A DNA stretch of 64,000 nucleotides from Lysobacter sp. M2-1 (GTDB lineage Bacteria > Pseudomonadota > Gammaproteobacteria > Xanthomonadales > Xanthomonadaceae). The DNA lies in assembly GCF_022662495.1 (NCBI RefSeq), contig NZ_JAKPBU010000001.1, positions 124,001 through 188,000 on the forward strand, written 5' to 3'. The notes beneath the pieces were generated by a model. That model was not told the origin of the DNA. It did no database searches and saw only the letters and a list, made by a program, of their open reading frames with translations. Positions 1-7,650 of this stretch are shown here, one piece after another. Positions within the stretch are counted from its first letter, which is position 1, and each line of letters starts with the position of its first letter. Made by a program: the position numbers and the translations under genes.

Positions 1-5
1 GCGAC

Positions 6-1844
6 ATGAAGCTCGTGCTCGGGCTGGTGGCGCTGACGATGGTGATGTTCCTGTTCGAGCGCGTGCGCCCCGACCTGGTCGCGCTGGTGGTGCTGGTGCT
101 GTTGGGCCTGACCGGCCTGGTCGGCGCCGAGGACCTGTTCAACGGCTTCTCGGGCAACGCGGTGATGAGCGTCATCGCGACGATGATCCTGGGCACGGGG
201 CTGGATCGCACGGGTGCGCTCAATCGCCTGGCCGCGTGGCTGCTGCGGCGCGCCAAGGGCGTGGAGCAGCGGCTGCTGCTGTTCACCAGCGCCATCGCCG
301 GGCTCAACTCTTCGATGATGCAGAACCCTTCGGTGATGGCGCTGTACCTGCCCGTCGCCTCGCGCCTGTCTTCGCGTACCGGCCTGCCGCTCTCGCGCCT
401 GCTGATGCCGATCGCGGCGGCGATCCTGATGGGCGGCGGGCTGACCATGGTCGGCAATTCGCCGCTGATCCTGCTCAACGACCTGCTGGTATCGGCCAAT
501 GCCAACCTGCCCTCGGGCGTGGCCACGCTGGAGCCGATGAACATGTTCGCGCCGCTGCCGATCGGCGTGGCCCTGCTGCTGGCATCGCTGGCCTACTTCC
601 ATTTCTTCGGCGAGAAGTTGTTGGCCGAGGACGGCAGCGATGGCGGCGTGACCCCGGCGCGGACCCAGAGCTATTTCGCCAAGTCCTATGGCATCGAAGG
701 CGACGTGTTCGAGCTGACGGTGACCGCCGACAGCCCGCTGGTGGGCATGTCGATGGGCGAGGCCGAGGCGCTACACGGCGCGCCGCTGCTGCTGGCGCTC
801 AAGACCGGCAACGAGTCGCGTCTGGCACCGCCCGCCGACAGCCGCATCTGGGTGGGCAGCGTGATCGGCGCCATGGGCTCGCGCCAGCAGGCGCTGGATT
901 TCGCCCAGAATCACTTCCTCAAGCTCAATTCACGGCTGCGCGAGTTCGGCGACCTGTTCAACCCGAGCCGGGCCGGCATTTCCGAGGCGGTGGTGCCACC
1001 CACGTCCACCTTCATCGGCAAGACCCCGGGCGAACTCGAGCTGCGCAAAAAGCACGGCATCAGCCTGCTGGCGATCAACCGCGACAAGGAAGTGCTGCGC
1101 GATGACGTGCGCAATACCAAACTGCGCGCGGGCGACATGCTGGTACTGCACAGCATCTGGCAGGATCTGGCGCGGACCGCGGCCAGCCGGGATTTCGTGG
1201 TAGTCACCGATTATCCGAAGGGCGAGCAGCGTCCGCACAAATTCAAGATCGCGATGACCATCTTCGCGATCACCATGCTCCTCGCGCTGTCCTCGCGGAT
1301 CCCCGCCTCGGTCGCGCTGATGACCGGGGTGGCCGGGATGCTGGTCACCGGCGTGCTGAAGATGGACGAGGCCTACGCGGCGATCAACTGGAAAACCGTG
1401 TTCCTGATGGCCTGCCTGATCCCGCTGGGTTGGGCGATGGATTCCAGCGGCGCCGCGGCCTGGGTCGCGGGCCACACCATCGAGCGTTTGCCGCAGGGCC
1501 TGCCGGACTGGATCCTGCAGCTCGCCGTTGGCCTGCTGACGACCGCGTTCTCGCTGGTGATCAGCCATGTGGGCGCCACCATCGTGATGGTGCCGCTGGC
1601 GATCAACCTGGCGCTGGCGGCGGACGCGAACCCCACCGCGTTCGCGCTGATCGTGGCGCTGTCGGCGTCCAACAACTTCATGACCCAGTCCAATCCCGTG
1701 ATCTCGATGGTCGCCGGCCCAGCCAACTATTCCGCGCGCGAACTCTGGCGCGTCGGCGGGCCGCTCTCGCTGATCTACACCGCCGTGGTCGTGGTGATGG
1801 TCAACATGCTGTTCTCGCAATGGTGGTTGCGGCTGTTTTCGTAG
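6..1844 (+). CDS. SLC13-family (DASS-type) transporter with central TrkA-C/RCK_C domains
   Basis: Predicted inner-membrane anion or carboxylate symporter of 612 residues. Hydrophobic segments fill residues 1-200 and about 415-612. Between them lies a soluble part of about 210-395 with two stretches that look like RCK_C (TrkA C-terminal) modules, one starting near 'GDVFELTV' and one near 'IGKTPGELELRKKHGISLLAINRD'. This membrane-RCK_C-membrane layout is typical of bacterial SLC13 'citrate transporter-like' permeases. Motifs such as 'MMQNPSVMALYLPV' and 'VGNSPLILLNDLL' resemble the Asn/Ser-rich substrate loops of the family. The substrate cannot be read from sequence. The ATG lies only 5 nt inside the window and no ribosome-binding site is visible, so the true start could lie upstream of the window. 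Confidence 0.88.
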   Translation: MKLVLGLVALTMVMFLFERVRPDLVALVVLVLLGLTGLVGAEDLFNGFSGNAVMSVIATMILGTGLDRTGALNRLAAWLLRRAKGVEQRLLLFTSAIAGLNSSMMQNPSVMALYLPVASRLSSRTGLPLSRLLMPIAAAILMGGGLTMVGNSPLILLNDLLVSANANLPSGVATLEPMNMFAPLPIGVALLLASLAYFHFFGEKLLAEDGSDGGVTPARTQSYFAKSYGIEGDVFELTVTADSPLVGMSMGEAEALHGAPLLLALKTGNESRLAPPADSRIWVGSVIGAMGSRQQALDFAQNHFLKLNSRLREFGDLFNPSRAGISEAVVPPTSTFIGKTPGELELRKKHGISLLAINRDKEVLRDDVRNTKLRAGDMLVLHSIWQDLARTAASRDFVVVTDYPKGEQRPHKFKIAMTIFAITMLLALSSRIPASVALMTGVAGMLVTGVLKMDEAYAAINWKTVFLMACLIPLGWAMDSSGAAAWVAGHTIERLPQGLPDWILQLAVGLLTTAFSLVISHVGATIVMVPLAINLALAADANPTAFALIVALSASNNFMTQSNPVISMVAGPANYSARELWRVGGPLSLIYTAVVVVMVNMLFSQWWLRLFS

Positions 1845-1900
1845 GTAGCGCGGTGGGCGATGCCGGCAGCAGCCGACCTGTTGAGGCGGCACAGCCCGCG

Positions 1901-2260
1901 CTACGGTTCCGACCCTGGTGCGGGCCCGCCCAGCCAGACCTGGCCGTCGTGCACTTCGACCGGCACCGCGCGCAAGGCGTCGCCGCGGCAGGGGCCGGCG
2001 ACGCAACTGCCCTGCTCAAGCTCGAACGATGCGCCATGCGCCGCGCACACCAGCAGACCGTCCCGGCTGAGCAGGAATTGCCCCGGCGCCCAGTTCAGGC
2101 GGCGCCCGGCGTGCGGGCAGACGTTGAGCCAGGCGCGCACGGCGTCGCCGCGCCGGTGCAGGATCAGCGATTCGGCGTCGCCCCCGAGCACCGCTTCGAC
2201 TTCGAGCAGGGCGCCGTCCTGCAGCCTGTCCAGCATTGCCAGCGGACACGATCCGGCCAT
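1901..2260 (-). CDS. Rieske [2Fe-2S] ferredoxin-like protein
   Basis: A 119-residue single-domain Rieske protein. Cluster ligands are visible as C-x-H ('NVCPHAGRRLN') and, about 20 residues later, C-x2-H ('LVCAAHGASFE'), followed by the usual 'G.C..GPC.G..L' segment. There is no signal peptide or membrane segment, so it should be cytoplasmic and soluble, like the small ferredoxins that serve dioxygenases or nitrite reductases (NirD-like size). No oxygenase partner lies beside it. An AGGAG about 11 nt upstream of the ATG is a rather distant ribosome-binding site. It is transcribed divergently from the small membrane protein at 2348. Confidence 0.85.
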   Translation of the reverse strand: MAGSCPLAMLDRLQDGALLEVEAVLGGDAESLILHRRGDAVRAWLNVCPHAGRRLNWAPGQFLLSRDGLLVCAAHGASFELEQGSCVAGPCRGDALRAVPVEVHDGQVWLGGPAPGSEP

Positions 2261-2347
2261 CGGTTAACGAACTCCTTACATTCGGCGCGGGTCGCAGCCG
2301 GATACTGCGCATCCCGGCCCTGCGCCGATTGTGGCACCGCCCCCGCC

Positions 2348-2641
2348 ATGTTTGCCCATCGCCTCCGTCCCGAGCACGTCGATGCCGTGCGCAATCTGTT
2401 CGCCCCCCGCAAGCCACGCCATCCGCTGCTGCGGATCGCCGTCGGCCTGGTCGGCCTGGCGCTGCTTGCAGTGCTGGTGGTGATCGGCCTGTTTGTCGGT
2501 GTGGCGATGCTTGCCGGCGGCCTACTGCTGCGGCTGCTGCGCACGCGCGGCCAGCCGATCGCCCGGCCCGCACGCGACTCACGCGCGGTCGAGGCCGAGT
2601 ATCGCGTGGTCGGCAAGACCGCTCTGCCTTCGGGTCGCTGA
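2348..2641 (+). CDS. Small single-pass membrane protein, unknown function
   Basis: A 97-residue ORF starting 'MFAHRLRPEHVDAVRNLF'. A long hydrophobic block at about residues 28-62 should form one or two membrane helices, followed by an Arg-rich tail. The start was chosen because the preceding frame is unlike protein and the ATG begins a sensible membrane protein. Its TGA lies 6 nt before the GTG of the following FAH-family gene, so the two are probably co-transcribed. No family recognised. Confidence 0.6.
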   Translation: MFAHRLRPEHVDAVRNLFAPRKPRHPLLRIAVGLVGLALLAVLVVIGLFVGVAMLAGGLLLRLLRTRGQPIARPARDSRAVEAEYRVVGKTALPSGR

Positions 2642-2647
2642 GCCCGC

Positions 2648-3376
2648 GTGTCCGCCGACCGGGATGTCGTCCCGGCGCTACCGCTGCCCCGCGTGGCGGT
2701 GCGGGGTGGCGCCACTTTCCCCGTGCACCGCATCTACTGCGTCGGTCGCAACTTCGCCGATCACGCAAGGGAGATGGGCGCCAGCGCGCCGGCTTCGAAG
2801 GCCGACCGCGGGCAACCGGTGTTTTTCCTCAAGCCAGCCGACGCCCTGGTCGTCGACGGCGTGGTGCCCTACCCGCCCGGCACGGCTGATCTGCATCATG
2901 AAGTGGAACTGGTCGTGGCCATCGGAAACGATGCGCCTGCGGGCGTGCTCGATGCGGGCGATGCGGCTGCGCTGGTCTTCGGCTACGGCATCGGCCTGGA
3001 CCTGACCCGTCGCGATCTGCAGGCGGCCGCAAAGGCCAAGGGATTGCCCTGGGATACCGGCAAGGCCTTCGACCATTCCGCGCCGGTCAGCGAACTGGTT
3101 GCAAAAGACGATATGCCCGCGCTCGCTACGTTGTCGATCACGCTCGAGGTCAACGGCGCGCGTCGCCAGCACGGCAGCCTGTCCGACCTGATCTGGGACG
3201 TGCCCGACATCCTGCACGAACTGTCCAGACTCTATGCGCTGCGTGCAGGCGACCTCGTGTTCATGGGTACGCCGGCTGGAGTCGCGGCATTGCAGCCAGG
3301 CGATGTCTTCATCGCCCGCCTGGGCGATGTCGTCGCGCTCGAAGGACGCATCGTGGGCCGTCCACAGCTGCTGTAG
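2648..3376 (+). CDS. Fumarylacetoacetate hydrolase (FAH) family protein
   Basis: A 242-residue single-domain FAH fold protein. The start of the domain '[20 protein letters not shown]' is typical of bacterial FAH-family hydrolases or isomerases. The metal site is seen as '[11 protein letters not shown]' (two Glu) and the Asp in '[12 protein letters not shown]'. The lid and active-site stretch '[14 protein letters not shown]' is also present. Members cleave or decarboxylate acylpyruvates (fumarylpyruvate, oxaloacetate or acylpyruvate hydrolases), and sequence alone does not separate these. GTG start, 6 nt after the upstream small membrane protein and probably in its transcript. The soluble protein should be cytoplasmic. 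Confidence 0.88.
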   Translation: MSADRDVVPALPLPRVAVRGGATFPVHRIYCVGRNFADHAREMGASAPASKADRGQPVFFLKPADALVVDGVVPYPPGTADLHHEVELVVAIGNDAPAGVLDAGDAAALVFGYGIGLDLTRRDLQAAAKAKGLPWDTGKAFDHSAPVSELVAKDDMPALATLSITLEVNGARRQHGSLSDLIWDVPDILHELSRLYALRAGDLVFMGTPAGVAALQPGDVFIARLGDVVALEGRIVGRPQLL

Positions 3377-3423
3377 GCTACGATCCGGCCGCGATCTGCG
3401 GCGTCCCCCGGGAGAACGTTGCG

Positions 3424-3825
3424 ATGGGCATGGTCAGCGAATTCAAGGAATTCATCGCCAAGGGCAATGTCATGGATCTCGCCGTCGGCGTCGTGATCGG
3501 CGCGGCCTTCGGCAAGATCGTCACCGCGCTGGTCGATGGCATCATCATGCCGCTGATCGGGCTGCTGACCGGGGGCGTGAGCGTTTCCGACTGGAAGTAC
3601 GTGATTGCGCCGGCCCAGCTGGACGCATCCGGCAAGGAAACCGCGGCCGAGTCGGCGATCCGCTACGGCCTCCTGATCCAGACCGTGGTCGATTTCCTGA
3701 TCATCGGCTTCGTCATCTTCCTGGTGCTCAAGGCCTACAACCGCATGCGCACGCCGGCGGCAGCGGCAGCACCGGCTGAAGAAGTGCTGCTGCTGCGCGA
3801 GATCCGCGATTCGCTGAAGCAGTAA
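3424..3825 (+). CDS. mscL: Large-conductance mechanosensitive channel MscL
   Basis: A 133-residue channel subunit that opens under membrane tension to release solutes during hypo-osmotic shock. The N-terminal '[41 protein letters not shown]' is the diagnostic S1/TM1 region, and the second helix is '[19 protein letters not shown]'. The C-terminal helix ends '[15 protein letters not shown]', as in other MscL proteins. Length is normal for the family. A possible terminator follows at 3862. Confidence 0.97.
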   Translation: MGMVSEFKEFIAKGNVMDLAVGVVIGAAFGKIVTALVDGIIMPLIGLLTGGVSVSDWKYVIAPAQLDASGKETAAESAIRYGLLIQTVVDFLIIGFVIFLVLKAYNRMRTPAAAAAPAEEVLLLREIRDSLKQ

Positions 3826-3861
3826 TCGTCGCGCGCAGGACTTCCTGCACAGCAGGCGCGT

Positions 3862-3897
3862 AGCCGCGGGCTGCTACGCTCGCGGCTTCGCCTTTTT
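3862..3897 (+). terminator. Possible intrinsic terminator after mscL
   Basis: AGCCGCG (3862-3868) pairs with CGCGGCT (3881-3887) across a 12-nt loop, and five T lie at 3893-3897. The stem is short and the T-run is separated by 5 nt, so the call is tentative. The T-run also precedes the ribosome-binding site (AAGGA) of the peptidase gene at 3915. Confidence 0.4.
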
Positions 3898-3914
3898 GCG
3901 CCGAAGGAACCCCC

Positions 3915-5327
3915 ATGCGTCTTGCGCCGTTGCTGCTTGCCCTGTTTGTTGCCTCGCCCGCCCTCGCGCAGACGCCCGGGCAAACCACCATTCCCGACGC
4001 AGCGCTGCAGGCCGCATCGCAGCTGCGCGAACAGGCGCTGGCCGACGACACCGCGTGGAAGGTGACCGAATCGCTGACCACCGAGATCGGTCCGCGCCTG
4101 GCCGGCAGCGAGGCCGATGCGCGCGCCGTGGAATGGGCCCGGCGCAAGTTCGAGGCGCTGGGCTACGACAAGGTCTGGACCCAGCCGGTGACCTTCCCGA
4201 AATGGGAGCGGCGCAGCGAACACGGCGAGGTGCTGGGCGCGTACGCGCAGCCATTGATACTGGCTGCGCTGGGCGGCAGCCCGGGCGGCACCGTCGAGGG
4301 CGACGTGGTGCGCTTCGATTCGCTCGAAGCACTGCAGGCCGCGCCGGCCGGTTCGCTCGCCGGCAAGATCGCGTTCGTTGATTTCGCGATGGAGCGGGCG
4401 CGCGATGGCCGCGGCTACGGCACCGGCAGCCGCGTGCGCGGCAGCGGTCCTTCGGCCGCCGTGCGCGCCGGCGCCAGTGCATTCCTGATGCGCTCGGCCG
4501 GCACCGATTCGCATCGCGTCGCGCACACCGGCATCACCCGCTTCGAAGAAGGTCTGCAGCCGATCCCCGCCGCGGCGTTGTCGGTGCCGGACGCGGCACA
4601 GCTCTCGCGGCTGGTCGCGCGCGGTGCCACGCGCGTGCGCGTCGCGCTCGATTGCGGCTGGGACGGCGAGTACACCTCGCACAACGTCATCGGCGAGATC
4701 ACGGGCAAGCGCAAGGACGAGGTCGTGGTGATCGGCGGGCACCTGGATTCCTGGGATCAGGGCACCGGCGCGATCGACGATGCCGCGGGCATCGGCATCA
4801 CCATGGCGGCGGGCCATCTCATCGGCCAGCGCAAGGACAAGCCGCTGCGCACGATCCGCGTGATCGCCTATGCCAACGAGGAACAGGGCCTGCACGGCGG
4901 CGAGGTCTACGCGAAGTCGCAGGCACAGAGCATCGCCAGCAACCAGATCATCGCCGAGAGCGACTTCGGTGCCGGGCGCATCTACGCGTTCAACACCAGC
5001 AGCGCCAAGGAAGGGCCCGCACAACGGGCGTCGGAACAGATCGCCGAAGCGCTGGCGCCGCTGGGCATCGCCTACACCCCGGGCGAAGGCGGCCCTGGCT
5101 CCGACGCCGGCCCCAGCGCGGCGCTCGGCGTGGCCTGGGCATCGCTACGACAGGACGGCACCGAGTACTTCGACCTGCACCACACCCCCGACGACACGCT
5201 CGACAAGATCGATCCCGAAGCGCTGGCGCAGAACGCGGCGGCCTACACCGTATTCGCCTTTCTTGCGGCCGAAGCGGACGGCGGATTCGGCAGCGAAGCC
5301 AAGCCGGTCACGCCGCCGGAGGAATGA
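3915..5327 (+). CDS. Secreted M28-family zinc metallopeptidase (carboxypeptidase Q-like)
   Basis: A 470-residue exported peptidase with a clear signal peptide, 'MRLAPLLLALFVASPALA|Q'. The di-zinc site of M28 enzymes is visible: His and Asp in 'VIGGHLDSWDQGTGAIDDAAG', the Glu pair in 'YANEEQGLHGG', Asp in 'AESDFGAGR' and the late His in 'YFDLHHTPDDTLDKIDPE'. A PA-like insert lies between the signal and the catalytic domain. Layout matches plasma-glutamate-carboxypeptidase/carboxypeptidase Q relatives, which release amino acids or dipeptides in the periplasm or medium. AAGGA precedes the ATG. It converges on the membrane protein ending at 5337 with a 9-nt gap. Confidence 0.9.
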   Translation: MRLAPLLLALFVASPALAQTPGQTTIPDAALQAASQLREQALADDTAWKVTESLTTEIGPRLAGSEADARAVEWARRKFEALGYDKVWTQPVTFPKWERRSEHGEVLGAYAQPLILAALGGSPGGTVEGDVVRFDSLEALQAAPAGSLAGKIAFVDFAMERARDGRGYGTGSRVRGSGPSAAVRAGASAFLMRSAGTDSHRVAHTGITRFEEGLQPIPAAALSVPDAAQLSRLVARGATRVRVALDCGWDGEYTSHNVIGEITGKRKDEVVVIGGHLDSWDQGTGAIDDAAGIGITMAAGHLIGQRKDKPLRTIRVIAYANEEQGLHGGEVYAKSQAQSIASNQIIAESDFGAGRIYAFNTSSAKEGPAQRASEQIAEALAPLGIAYTPGEGGPGSDAGPSAALGVAWASLRQDGTEYFDLHHTPDDTLDKIDPEALAQNAAAYTVFAFLAAEADGGFGSEAKPVTPPEE

Positions 5328-5336
5328 GCACTGGAT

Positions 5337-7013
5337 TCAGCGTAGCGAGAACGCCCGCACCGGCCCGCCTTGCTCCGCACCCCGCATCCATCCCAGCCAG
5401 CCGCCTGCCTCCGGGTCTGGGATCGCAATGCCGCGGGCGACGCCATCGGCGTCGACCAGAACCAACCTTGCCTCGTCGGATGCCGCATGGAAGCGCACGC
5501 GGCGACCGGGCGGTCCCAACAGGTTCATGACAGGATCGATCGACACGCCGGCGATAGGTACCGAATGTCGGCGAGATGAATAGATCGAACTGCCTAGCAA
5601 TGCCGTTTCCGGCCAGGCAAACATCGCTGCACCGGCACCCTGGATCGCCGGCAGCACATGGATAAGTTCGCTCGGCGCGGTCTCGCCCAGTTCGAGCGTT
5701 GGATCCACTACGCCAACCGCAACGGCAACAGATGTGGTGTTCGCGACCTCACGCATGGACTCGCCGTGCCGCCACATCCAGAACTGGCTTGGCAGGAGGC
5801 CTGCGGCGATGACGAGCACGACGAGAATCACGTTTCGTGGTCGGGGCGCATTCGCAAGCGTCGCAATTGCCAGGCCCGCCCAGAACAAGCTGGACCAGAC
5901 CAGGTAACGCTGGGCGAGCAACTGGTCGGGATGCAGGTCGAAATAGTGCAGTCGCCCTACCGCGACCATGCCACCGACCGCCAAGGCGAACCACGCCATA
6001 CCGAGGCCCAGCATGCCCGGGCGCGACGTTCCGAGGCGCGCGCGCCAAGTGACCGACGCCAACCAGCAGATTCCGAGAACACCAACGAGCAAATGCGGCC
6101 ACCGCGCGAGCATGACCGGACCGAAAGCCTCATGCCAGGTCCTCGCCATCCATTCGGCCAGCGTACGCAACGGGGTCGTTGGCACGTGCGCCGCCAGCGC
6201 GGGATCGGTCACGGGCCAGATTGCGTAGACCAAAGGGCCTGCGAGCCATCTCAGCAGGAGATCGAGCTGGGATAAAGGTGCGAACTGCAGCATGGCCGTC
6301 TCTATGCCGGCGTTGCTCCAGCGTCGCAGTATGATCGTGCCGGCGAGTGTCAAGCCGAGAACAAGGTGGACGATTGCTCGCGCGCGCAGCAGCAAAGCGA
6401 CGACGAGTAAGGCGACAAACGCCGCCAGGCCGCTGCTGAAGCTGAAGGCGGCGATCACGCCAAGTAACGCTGCGGTCGCGGTTGCGCGCACGCTTGGCGG
6501 TTCTCCGCCCCGAGATCCCAGCATCGCGATCCCAAGCGTGACGCATAGCGTCACCAGATAAGCATGGACGGTCTCATTGGCATGGCCCAACGTACGGATG
6601 TTGCCCAGCCAACAGAGCCCAAGCACGGCGACGAGCATGGCAGCGGCACGCCGATCTGGCGCTGATATCACACGAAGAACGCTCCAGACGCACGCCAGCG
6701 TGGCCAAAAGCAGACCGATTCCAACGCCCACCTGCAGCCACTGCTGGGCATCGAATACGCGCAGTTCGAACATGCGCACGGCGTGCGGCAGAACCTCATG
6801 GTGCCCGTTGTCCTCCCTGAGAATCTCCCGTACGACAGGCTTGGAGGCGAAATGACCCAGGAAGCCCCAGCCATCCGCATAGGGCACCCGAGGTGCGTGC
6901 CACATCGCTGCCAATGCAACCGCAACGTAAAGGATTGCGAGGCCCCAGCTCGCGGCAAGCGCGGCCCGGATCGCAATGCCTGTCCGTGTTCTTGGCACGT
7001 CGATCCCTGACAT
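5337..7013 (-). CDS. Polytopic membrane protein of unknown function
   Basis: A 558-residue protein with about 10-12 hydrophobic helices from residue 20 to 430 and a soluble, probably periplasmic tail of about 120 residues. Motifs around 'VPYADGWGFLGHF' and 'ILREDNGHHEVLPH' in the first loop recall the acidic first loops of membrane GT-C glycosyltransferases, but no family motif is certain. The start 'MSGIDVPRTRTG' (7013) was preferred: an in-frame start at 7151 would add a Cys-rich, non-protein-like segment and overlap the GNAT gene. Base composition is visibly richer in A/T than the neighbours, suggesting a different origin or relaxed codon use. Confidence 0.75.
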   Translation of the reverse strand: MSGIDVPRTRTGIAIRAALAASWGLAILYVAVALAAMWHAPRVPYADGWGFLGHFASKPVVREILREDNGHHEVLPHAVRMFELRVFDAQQWLQVGVGIGLLLATLACVWSVLRVISAPDRRAAAMLVAVLGLCWLGNIRTLGHANETVHAYLVTLCVTLGIAMLGSRGGEPPSVRATATAALLGVIAAFSFSSGLAAFVALLVVALLLRARAIVHLVLGLTLAGTIILRRWSNAGIETAMLQFAPLSQLDLLLRWLAGPLVYAIWPVTDPALAAHVPTTPLRTLAEWMARTWHEAFGPVMLARWPHLLVGVLGICWLASVTWRARLGTSRPGMLGLGMAWFALAVGGMVAVGRLHYFDLHPDQLLAQRYLVWSSLFWAGLAIATLANAPRPRNVILVVLVIAAGLLPSQFWMWRHGESMREVANTTSVAVAVGVVDPTLELGETAPSELIHVLPAIQGAGAAMFAWPETALLGSSIYSSRRHSVPIAGVSIDPVMNLLGPPGRRVRFHAASDEARLVLVDADGVARGIAIPDPEAGGWLGWMRGAEQGGPVRAFSLR

Positions 7014-7095
7014 GACGGTCTGCTCGAACGCTTCCAGACAGTATTGTCCACGTTTCCGCGGACAGTGTGCCGCCCGCAGTCCCGGCAGGGCTCCG

Positions 7096-7650
7096 TCAGG
7101 ACAGCCGTTGGCGGACCATGGCGAACATCCGCAAGTCGTGCACGTGGCCATGCTTGGTCACCGCGCGGCGCAGCAGACCTTCTTCCACGAAGCCGTTCTT
7201 CTCCAGCACCCGCGCCGATGCGGGGTTGGAGTCGAGCACGGTCGCTTGCAGCCGTTCCAGGGCCAGCTCTTCCATCGCCCATGGCGCGAACATCCCAACG
7301 ACCCGGGTCATGAGTCCGTGACCCCAGTGGCGCCGCCCGATCCAGTAGCCGAGTTCGGCGCCGATGCGGCGCTCGCCCTCGAGCGGGCGCACGCCGATCC
7401 CGCCACAGGCCTCGCCGTGGACCTCGATCGCGAACACGGGATTGCGCAGGTCGACCACCCTGCCGGCCAGAAACGCCTCGCCGTCGGCACGCGTGTAGGG
7501 ATGAGGAAACCGGTCGCTCAGGCCGCGTTCGACCTCGGCGTCGTCGGCGTGGCGCAGCAGCGCTTCCAGGTCGTCGCTGCGCCAGCGGCGCAATCTAAAC
7601 CCGCTGCCGCGCAGCTCCGCGGCGAAGCGCTCGTCCGCGGGGTCAGGCAT
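7096..7650 (-). CDS. GNAT family N-acetyltransferase (RimJ/RimL-like)
   Basis: A 184-residue GCN5-related acetyltransferase. The acetyl-CoA binding segment is 'LGYWIGRRHWGHGLMTRVVGMFAPWAMEELALERLQATV', followed by 'SNPASARVLEKNGFVEEGLLRRAV', which is typical of the RimJ/RimL N-terminal or ribosomal-protein acetylating branch. The natural substrate is unknown. Its ATG overlaps the 3' end of the RND pump gene by 8 nt, so it is probably the last gene of the efflux operon by translational coupling; a role in modifying an efflux substrate is only inference. Confidence 0.88.
   Translation of the reverse strand: MPDPADERFAAELRGSGFRLRRWRSDDLEALLRHADDAEVERGLSDRFPHPYTRADGEAFLAGRVVDLRNPVFAIEVHGEACGGIGVRPLEGERRIGAELGYWIGRRHWGHGLMTRVVGMFAPWAMEELALERLQATVLDSNPASARVLEKNGFVEEGLLRRAVTKHGHVHDLRMFAMVRQRLS

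Noticed and set aside
7014-7151. An N-terminal extension of the polytopic membrane protein
   Set aside because: The extra residues are Cys/Pro/Arg-rich, overlap the GNAT gene and precede a much better start at 7013.
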